A DNA stretch of 64,000 bases from Dacryopinax spathularia (taxonomy: Eukaryota > Basidiomycota > Dacrymycetes > Dacrymycetales > Dacrymycetaceae). Of this stretch, positions 57,113 through 64,000 are shown in pieces; the first letter of the stretch is position 1, and every line of letters starts with the position of its first letter. Under the pieces are notes generated by a model, which saw nothing but the letters and a program-made list of their open reading frames with translations, made no database searches and was not told the origin of the DNA. The stretch spans positions 1,426,001 through 1,490,000 of the forward strand of contig JBBPFI010000008.1 of the NCBI GenBank assembly GCA_037974965.1. Direction: 5' to 3'. The position numbers and the translations under genes are program-made.

Positions 57113-58779
57113 ACCCCTTGCAATGTGATTTTTCTCAGCGGCAGACAAAGCAGTACACGATATATCTGGGTCTATGCCCGTTAGTACCTATTATAGATAA
57201 TACTATTCATAATTACATCCCTCTCATGAACTCTCGAATACACCGACGAGCGCAATCGCTCGCGTTGATCTGCGTCTGCTTCCGTATACGTTGTTCGCTA
57301 GGCTTCCGTGCTTGTTCTCTGCACTTGTTCGTTCCGCTCCCATGATGAGTTGGCACTGCTAAACGGTTGCAGGTCAAGCACACTATCCTCTCCATAGCCG
57401 TGATACAGCGATTGGCTGTGTTCAACACTATATCGGCCAAGCAAAGCCGACCAATAATCCGATGCTGGTCCTCACTAGCTTCTACGCCTTTAACTTTGAT
57501 CGCCGAACGGCGTTTGCTCGTTACTCTCGCCGCACAGCAATCCAGCACTGAAACGTGGAGTTGACTTTTACGGTTATCGCCTCCCTGTGCAGGCCGACCA
57601 TTGTCTTCTTGAAGTATCTGCTGGTTCGTCTGCAGGGCATGGACAGCAGCTTGTTCGAGGTATGTCCCCTAGCGACGGGTGTCACTGCTTTCCCACGTCT
57701 TCAATTACACGTGATGCAGATTGCCTAACAAGGAAGCGCCTCCGTATTTCCGATCTGAAGGCCTCTATTTATGTCGATCCGGGAACCGTCTGGATTCTGC
57801 CTGCAACGGGTCAGTCGGCTCAAAGCTTTACGTCAACCTCTTGCGTGCCGCCGGTCCCGTTACTCCTGATGTCTCTCTCGTCGAGTTCCATCAGCACGGG
57901 CAAAGGGTGCCCGTATGTCGTGGCAGATGCGCAATCTCCCGACCCAGCCGGCTCACGTCGTGTCACTCGTGGGCTGTGGAGGGCGGTACATTCTGATGAG
58001 CCGTGCACCCTAGCCATGCCTTCGGGTTTCCTGTGCCACCCTGAGAGGCGTGCCTGGCTAATGACCGATTGCAGAGATGCCGAACGACTTCGCGGGAAGT
58101 CAAATGACTATCCCGAACACAACAGAGCTTGCTGACCGCTTATACGTCAAATTCGGTAGGACCAAGCGTTCGTTGGAATGACGGGGTGGATGTGCTTGCA
58201 TCTCATCAAGCCCTCATTGCCGACCTATCTGATACGGATATGTCCCGGCGTGCAGTGGCTGGCGACCACAACCGCCTCGGGAAGGCAAGGATGTCGCGCT
58301 CATCAGCGGAAAACGCCAATCCTTGCTGCAAGCTTTGTGAATCTGGGCCAAGTCAAGGACTAGAGTCACCGCCGTCTGATGGGCGCTATCATGCGTCATC
58401 TGGTTCGTTCCCGAATAGCTTGGATCTTTGGTCGACCCTTTCCATATACCGGTTGCTACTTCCCTCAAGACCGGCTCTCCCTCCTATGCAATCACAGGTT
58501 GGACTTGTCTTGATCTCTGTCTGACCCAAGCTTGGGCGATATTTGAGGCTGGACAGCGTCAGTGGTGTTGCGGCTATACATTTGCTCCTCTTGTGCTCTA
58601 TCAACCACCAAGGACAGCTCCATCATTGGAACTGCGCTTTTCCGTCACCCGGACTCGTCTGCGCTCTCTCTTGCATTCAACCGGTGCCTCTGACTCCATC
58701 GCAATGGAGCGAATGATCAAGCTAGAGGTGCGTCTGAATCACCATCTTTGCCGTGCCGTGCTATTGACTCCATGTATAG
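57113..58779. other. Unresolved region upstream of the Q/P-rich exon
   Basis: Several protein-like pieces could be upstream exons of the 58780-59493 gene, for example LPNKEAPPYFRSEGLYLCRSGN... from about 57720 after an intron-like GTATGT...GCAG, and LELRFSVTRTRLRSLL...ERMIKLE ending at 58727. I could not join them or identify the product. Confidence 0.3.
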
Positions 58780-59493
58780 TCACCCGTGGATGACGTCCCA
58801 GAGTCAGGCCCGGCAGGACGGTCAGGAAACGATATAAAGCGGGCTCTTTCGAACGATGATGCACCAGACGAAAAGCCTCATCGCCATAGTCGCGGGTCCC
58901 CTGAAATCGATCGAAGTCGTTCAAGTATGTCTGGACAGTATCCTCGTCAGCCCGGCTCCAACCCCAACTATCCCTACGGGGATCCTCGCACGAATCCGAA
59001 CTGGCCATATCCACCGACCGTGACTCATCCCCAACAATATCCGCCGACTCAGGGGTACAATTCCGCGAATCCCCCCTATCCGCAGTATCAACAGCAGCAG
59101 AACGTCACACCAAGTCACCAATATCCGCAGCAGAATGCTGGGTACGCGTACGCTCATGCGCCGGCCCAGAACGTTCCTCAGTACGGACAGGCCTATATGG
59201 GACAAGCACAGGGCCAAGTGTATCAGCAGGCGGCTCAGGCCCCTGTTGGACAAGCTGGTTATTACGCCGCTGGACGGCAGGGACAGTATATCACCCCACC
59301 TGTCCCAGTCCAAGCGCAGTATCAGCAACCTGGTGTGCAAGCCTGGCCAGCTCAGCCCCCTGCGGCGTCACCGCCTGGCCGTGCCGATGCCGCCGATCAC
59401 TCCTCTGGTGGATCTAATTCATCTCCGCTGTCCGAGGAATCGCAAGGCTCAGGCGATCCAGCATTGGATGCCTGTGAGGGCACACCACAATAA
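58780..59493 (+). CDS. Q/P/Y-rich C-terminal exon of an unidentified gene
   Basis: An AG acceptor at 58779 (52-bp intron from 58728) is followed by SPVDDVPESGPAGRSGNDIKRALSNDD, then a low-complexity region rich in Tyr, Pro and Gln (YPYGDPRTNPNWPYPP, YPQYQQQQ, GQAYMGQAQGQVYQQ) and a Ser/Gly-rich end with stop at 59491-59493. The composition is typical of transcriptional regulators or prion-like proteins. The upstream exon ends ...AMERMIKLE and lies in the unresolved region at 57113-58779. The LTR of a chromovirus starts 16 bp after the stop, so the native 3' end is displaced. Confidence 0.45.
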   Translation, partial: SPVDDVPESGPAGRSGNDIKRALSNDDAPDEKPHRHSRGSPEIDRSRSSMSGQYPRQPGSNPNYPYGDPRTNPNWPYPPTVTHPQQYPPTQGYNSANPPYPQYQQQQNVTPSHQYPQQNAGYAYAHAPAQNVPQYGQAYMGQAQGQVYQQAAQAPVGQAGYYAAGRQGQYITPPVPVQAQYQQPGVQAWPAQPPAASPPGRADAADHSSGGSNSSPLSEESQGSGDPALDACEGTPQ

Positions 59494-59508
59494 CAAGGCT
59501 ACTGCGGG

Positions 59509-60190
59509 TGACAGAGAGACAGGATAGCGATTGGAGTAGAGTAGAGGGTGTAGAGGATAAGAGTAGAGTGGATAGTGAGATCGAGTGCCTAGGAGTTACA
59601 GTGGTGGAAATCCTCAGAGACCGGATCTGAGGAGCCTTAGGCCTTACAGGCCGTCTATTTATACCCTACAGTAACTGTGGCAGCGCCTGCCTAGAGAACC
59701 TACCGGCATAATCCAGAGGTGTGGCTACGCCCTATGGCGGAAGGTGCCGGCATATACTAGGACCGAGGCTGCGCTCGATGAATAAGCGTCACTTACTACG
59801 AGGCTGCGCTCCAGTATTCCGGAAGGTACCGGCGGCCCATGGAATGCACCGGTGGTTGCCAGTTGCCGGTGACCCAGGTCCTTGGCATCGGCGGTGGTGG
59901 CAGGGTAACCCCGTGCTATGGCGGCGGTAAGGCAGAGAAGCCAATGATCGGTGGCCACAATGGCACAAGCGGCCACAAGGGCATGGGTGGCATCAGGGGT
60001 TGAAACGGAGTGTGCGGCACGTCATTATGCCGACCATGCTTCTTGGTTCCTGAGCGGCACCGGGGATAGTGCTAACCCCGATAGATCGGTGGAGATAGCC
60101 AGGGAGTCCGATGACCAGGTGTTCGGGAAGGCATGGAAGCAAGGAAGGGGCTAGGCTCCAAGGCCGAAAAAGGTACGTCCCCTGACATCA
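59509..60190 (-). repeat. 3' LTR of the chromovirus
   Basis: On the minus strand the LTR begins TGATGTCAGGGG and ends CTCTGTCA, giving TG...CA termini. A polypurine tract (GAGGGGGGGG, about 60191-60200) directly precedes it, as expected. Length is about 682 bp. The boundaries were chosen by TG/CA and PPT; the insertion duplicate next to 59509 cannot be confirmed without the other end. Confidence 0.65.
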
Positions 60191-60947
60191 CCCCCCCCTC
60201 AAGGTGCTATGTCCCAGAGCACGTGGCGGTGGTGGCAGTGTTGATAAGCAGTCGGTGACTGTGTCTCGGCCGGTTGGGTCTTGACACCTCTTGTCCTCTT
60301 GACCACCATGGACATGGGTGCGTACCCCTCGTCTGTCTTGCTCAGCTTCTGACTGGCCGTCTAGTCCCCTCCTCCTCTTGCTGCTCGCTGGCGCCCCTGC
60401 ATTGGAAGGAACGATCTCAGGTGGTGTTGGCACGGCTGCCAAACACGGCCTGGTTGCAGCTGGTAATAGGGCGGTTTTTGGCAAGGGGAGAGACGCAGGA
60501 GGGGTTGAGTCGATGTCGCCACTGCGTGGTAGGATGGAAGGAGTGTGTGCGGCTTCCTGAGTGGCCAAGTTGCCTCTTCTGTTGCCTGAAGGACCCGTGG
60601 AGTGAATGTGGCCCGTGCCGTCCCGAGTACGTGCTGGATCTCTAGCGTTCGTTGAGCTGGATCTCACCCTTGACCAGGATCTTGGCCAGTCTTGGAGGGG
60701 TGCGGCCAAGACTGAAGCGACGGGTGCCCAAGCGATGGAAGCACTTGGGGGATATCGATGTTGGTCGCCTGCGTCCAGGGGTGCAATGGGCGGTGGGTTG
60801 GTTTCTGGAGGAAGGTCGGTTGGGATGGGCGTGGGAGCGATGTCTGAGCTGTAAGCTGCAGTGTCGCCAGTGCGTGCGGGTGGAGGGCTTTTCCTGCTGT
60901 CTGTTCTGCCTGCTTGATGACTACTGGTGCTGTAGTTGAGGCCGGAA

Positions 60948-63900
60948 TCAGAGCTGTGGTGATAGGCGGCCTTGAGTCCAGTCGAACAAGACCTTCTTGG
61001 GCGAGTCTGTGAAGTTCTCCAGTTGCCGAAAAGGGAGTCGGTCGAAGGATAGGGCTGAAATGCGGGATGGAGCAGAGGGGTGCCTGGCATGGAACTCCCT
61101 GACAGCCTTGGGTGCGTCTTCACGAAGCTGAGCTTCCGGTTCCCAAGTGCGCTCCGAGTTGGGGTATCCCTTCCACTTGACCAGGTACTCCAGTTTTCCA
61201 CGCCGTAGGCGACTGTCATCAATCCGCTCTAGCTCCCATTGGGGAACTCCATCTTCAATGACTGCTGGTGGTGGTCGCTTCTCTTGATGTCGTCCTGGCA
61301 GGTCACTTTCCTGATATGGACGGAGCTTGCTGACATGAAAGACCGGGTGTATCAGGAAGCTGGTCGGGAGCTTGAGTCGATAGGCATTGGGATTGACCCT
61401 CTCCAGGACTTCGAAGGGACCAAACCACTTGTCATCCAGTTTCTTGGCTGGGCGAGTTGTCTTGATGTTGTGCGAGTCCAGCCAGACCTTATCGCCTGGT
61501 TTGTAAGAGGGAGTAGGCCCATGGTGACTGTCATAGAACCGTGCCATATCCTCGGCTGCTTGCTTCAGAGCGGCTGCACACTCATCTTGCAGCTTGCTCA
61601 TGCGCTCCAGGAAGTCATTGACTCCTTCAATAGGCGAGTCACGTGGGGGCTCTGTGCCCATGCGAGGGTTCTGTCCATAGTTGGCCATGAAGGGTGACAT
61701 GCGTGTCGAGGCCTGGATGCGGTTGTTGTAGGCGAATTCTGCAAGTGGCAGCCACTCCACCCAGTCATCCTGACGATAGTTGACAAAGAGGCGGAGGTAC
61801 TGTTCTATCTCCTGATTGACCCTCTCTGTCTGACCATCTGTCTGTGGGTGATAGGCGCTTGAGGCAGAGGTCTTGATGCCGAGCAGGGTATTGAGCTCCC
61901 GCATGAAGGCTGAGACGTATTGGGTGCCCCGATCACTGATAACTTCCTCTGGGAGGCCATGATATCGCCAGACATGGTCCCGAAAGAGCCGAGCAATACC
62001 CACTGAAGAGACTTCGTTCTGAGTTGGTGCAAAGTGGGCCTGCTTTGTGAGTCGATCAACGACTACAAAGATAGCATCATAGCCCTGGGAGGGAGGCAGG
62101 GAAGTGATCAGATCGGTGGTGACGCATTGCCAGCGCCTGGTAGGGATTCGGTTGGGCATGAGACTGCCAGCTGGTGCTTGGGGGTAGACTTTGGTTCGGT
62201 TGCAGGCATGGCAGGTGGCGACATAGCGGCCTACGAAGCGACTGATGTTGGGCCACCAGTAATTCCGAGAGACCAGCTCAAGGGTTTTCCATCGTCCCGG
62301 GTGGCCTGCAATGGGTGTATCATGGTGGAGTCGTACGATCTTGGTTCGCAGATGGTCGTTCTTGGGCACATAGACCTTTCCTCTGAAGAGGATAAGTCCT
62401 GATTCTTCTGCCCATTCCGAGCCAATGAGGCGGTTGGTGGCTCCTTGCTTCAGCTCTGCAATCGCTTTGACGACTGCTTCATCTTGGTCCTTGCAGTTTC
62501 GAATTTCACGAAGCAGGTCACGTTCAGATCCGTTGATGAGCGTGTGACCACGTTGGGCAGCGGCAATCTTGAACCATTGAGGGCGAAGCAAAATTTGGTC
62601 TTGGTTGTCGCTCTCCCCCCTCTTATGGTCCGCTCGTCTCGAGAGGGCATCTGGTTTGCCACTCTGCTTTCCTGTCCGATGGATCAAGACAAAGTCGAAT
62701 CGCGAGAGGAATAATGACCATCGTGCTTGTCGCCTGGTGAGTTTCTGAGCCGTGGTGAAGTACTTGAGGTTCTGATGGTCGGTGTAGATCTCGAATTGAT
62801 GCTTGGCCCCCTCCAGGAAATGTCTCCATTCTTCCAGAGCACGAATGATGGCCAGGAGCTCCTTGTCGTGGATGTCATAATTGCGCTCCGTCGGTGAGAG
62901 GCTCTTGGACATGAACGCAATGGGATGCCATTTGCCATCGTCCCCCAGCTGTGAGAGCTCAGCCCCCGTGGCATAGTCTGAGCTGTCCGCTTCAACCCGA
63001 AAAGGCCTGTCTTCATTTGGGAAGGCCAATACGGGGTGAGAGGTAATCGCACGCTTGAGGTGGTCAAAGGCCTCTTGCTGTTTCGGTCCCCAGACAAAGG
63101 TGGTCTCCTTCTTGGTGAGGTCGTGCAGTGGTCGTGCAATGGTGGAGAAGTCCCGGATGAAACGACGATAGAAGTTACAGAATCCAATGAATGATTGGAC
63201 TTCTGTGACATTCGTAGGGGTTGGCCACTTAGAAACGCCTTCCACCTTGACAGGATCCATAGCGACGGTGCCTCTTCCGATGATCAGGCCCAGATATTCA
63301 ATGGTCTCCTTGTGGAATTCGCACTTGGAGGGTCGAAGGTAGAGCTTGTGCTGTCGCAAGACTTCCAGCACGTCACGAACCGTCTGGCGATGTTCTTCTA
63401 GGGTTTCTGAAAAGATGAGGATGTCATCTAGGTAGACGACAATGCGTCCTGCATCAATCAGATCCCGGAAGATGTCGTTCATCATGGTCTGGAAGGTGCT
63501 TGGGCTGTTAGTGAGTCCGAAGAACATCACTAACGGCTCAAACAGGCCACGGTTGGTTCGAAAGGCTGCCTTCCATTCATCACCCTCCTTGATGCGGATG
63601 TTGTTGTATCCCCAGCGTATGTCCAGCTTGGTGAAGAATCGGGCATGGCGCAGCTGGTTGACCAGGTCGGAGATCAGCGGTATTGGGTACCGGTTCTTGA
63701 TGGTCATCTCATTGAGTTTCCGGTAGTCCTGTACGAGGCGCAGTCGGCCATCCTTCTTCTTGACAAAAAAGACAGGGGCCGCCATGGGTGATTTCGAGGG
63801 TCGGATGCGGCCAGTGGCCAAATTCTCTCGCAGGAACTCATCCAGTTCCTTTTGCTCATCCAGGGATAATGGGTAGACTCGGGAGCCCTTGGGTTCTGAG

Positions 63901-64000
63901 CCAGGCTTCAGCTCAATGGCATGGTCCCATGGACGGTGCTCGGGCAGTTCGTCAAAGGATTCCTTGGAGAAGACGTCGCGGTAGTCTTGATATTCGCGTG
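60948..64000 (-). CDS. Chromovirus pol region, partial
   Basis: An open frame continuing past the window edge. It carries a reverse transcriptase with the YLDD catalytic motif, RNase H, an HHCC zinc-binding segment, the integrase core, and a chromodomain (LEYLVKWKGYPNSERTWEP) at the C-terminus. The chromodomain is known to guide such elements to heterochromatin. It is treated as an old or recent retroelement copy, not a host gene. Confidence 0.9.
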   Translation of the reverse strand, partial: REYQDYRDVFSKESFDELPEHRPWDHAIELKPGSEPKGSRVYPLSLDEQKELDEFLRENLATGRIRPSKSPMAAPVFFVKKKDGRLRLVQDYRKLNEMTIKNRYPIPLISDLVNQLRHARFFTKLDIRWGYNNIRIKEGDEWKAAFRTNRGLFEPLVMFFGLTNSPSTFQTMMNDIFRDLIDAGRIVVYLDDILIFSETLEEHRQTVRDVLEVLRQHKLYLRPSKCEFHKETIEYLGLIIGRGTVAMDPVKVEGVSKWPTPTNVTEVQSFIGFCNFYRRFIRDFSTIARPLHDLTKKETTFVWGPKQQEAFDHLKRAITSHPVLAFPNEDRPFRVEADSSDYATGAELSQLGDDGKWHPIAFMSKSLSPTERNYDIHDKELLAIIRALEEWRHFLEGAKHQFEIYTDHQNLKYFTTAQKLTRRQARWSLFLSRFDFVLIHRTGKQSGKPDALSRRADHKRGESDNQDQILLRPQWFKIAAAQRGHTLINGSERDLLREIRNCKDQDEAVVKAIAELKQGATNRLIGSEWAEESGLILFRGKVYVPKNDHLRTKIVRLHHDTPIAGHPGRWKTLELVSRNYWWPNISRFVGRYVATCHACNRTKVYPQAPAGSLMPNRIPTRRWQCVTTDLITSLPPSQGYDAIFVVVDRLTKQAHFAPTQNEVSSVGIARLFRDHVWRYHGLPEEVISDRGTQYVSAFMRELNTLLGIKTSASSAYHPQTDGQTERVNQEIEQYLRLFVNYRQDDWVEWLPLAEFAYNNRIQASTRMSPFMANYGQNPRMGTEPPRDSPIEGVNDFLERMSKLQDECAAALKQAAEDMARFYDSHHGPTPSYKPGDKVWLDSHNIKTTRPAKKLDDKWFGPFEVLERVNPNAYRLKLPTSFLIHPVFHVSKLRPYQESDLPGRHQEKRPPPAVIEDGVPQWELERIDDSRLRRGKLEYLVKWKGYPNSERTWEPEAQLREDAPKAVREFHARHPSAPSRISALSFDRLPFRQLENFTDSPKKVLFDWTQGRLSPQL

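Larger units (their letters stand above)
59509..64000 (-). mobile_element. Ty3/gypsy chromovirus, truncated by the window edge
   Basis: A fossil LTR retroelement on the minus strand. Its 3' LTR is at 59509-60190 and the pol region runs from about 60950 to beyond 64000. Parts seen are reverse transcriptase, RNase H, integrase with its zinc-binding domain, and a C-terminal chromodomain. The gag end and 5' LTR lie outside. The visible part looks whole and no breaks were seen. It is probably young, judged only from the open frame; LTR comparison would need the missing copy. Confidence 0.9.

Noticed and set aside
57213-57548. 111-codon minus-strand frame
   Set aside because: No recognisable domain and no splice context. 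It lies in the unresolved plus-strand gene region.
60188-61222. 344-codon frame overlapping the pol end and the region before the LTR
   Set aside because: It overlaps the chromodomain region in another frame and is Pro/Arg/Ser-rich without a domain. It cannot be distinguished from a shadow.

Overview
The window looks like nuclear DNA of a basidiomycete fungus, most likely an Agaricomycete. The genes carry many short GT-AG introns (about 50-70 bp), coding DNA is GC-rich, and the set combines a PRC2 EED subunit, an Mi-2/Mit1-type remodeler, WSC and F-box proteins, Hbn1-type nitroreductases, a chromodomain Ty3/gypsy element and an integrase-core gene of a kind common in mushroom genomes. Exons were read by eye from GT/AG sites and frame. 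In most listed genes the exon lengths sum to a whole number of codons.

Layout. 0-4 kb: an intron-rich integrase-core gene followed by a diverged ~200-bp tandem array, each unit with a palindromic motif. 5-7.6 kb: EED homologue. 7.6-24.1 kb: a dispersed family of small secreted proteins (four complete genes and one relic) around a Tra2-like RNA-binding protein, COX6/COX5A, a small membrane protein, an F-box protein and a CAD-type alcohol dehydrogenase. Two of the secreted genes lie head to head on the arms of a ~1-kb inverted duplication. 24.3-37.1 kb: four Hbn1/Frm2-type nitroreductases, two disordered proteins sharing an H-V-H-H-V...Q-P motif, and a small TIR element. 37.4-39.2 kb: divergent ribosomal protein genes eL21 and uS4. 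39.5-46.9 kb: a ~2,200-residue chromodomain/SNF2 remodeler. 47-57 kb: F-box/LRR protein, peroxisomal enoyl-CoA hydratase, NR2C2AP homologue, Tim13, a WSC-stalk-WSC secretory protein and a GNAT acetyltransferase. 57-59.5 kb: an unidentified gene with a Q/P/Y-rich tail. 59.5-64 kb: a Ty3/gypsy chromovirus running off the window.

Themes. Housekeeping genes (mitochondrial, ribosomal, peroxisomal) are interleaved with lineage-expanded families (secreted proteins, nitroreductases, HVHHV proteins). EED and the Mit1-like remodeler are both silencing factors. The least-explained signals are the hairpin array beside the integrase gene, the inverted duplication of the secreted-protein gene, and the HVHHV motif.
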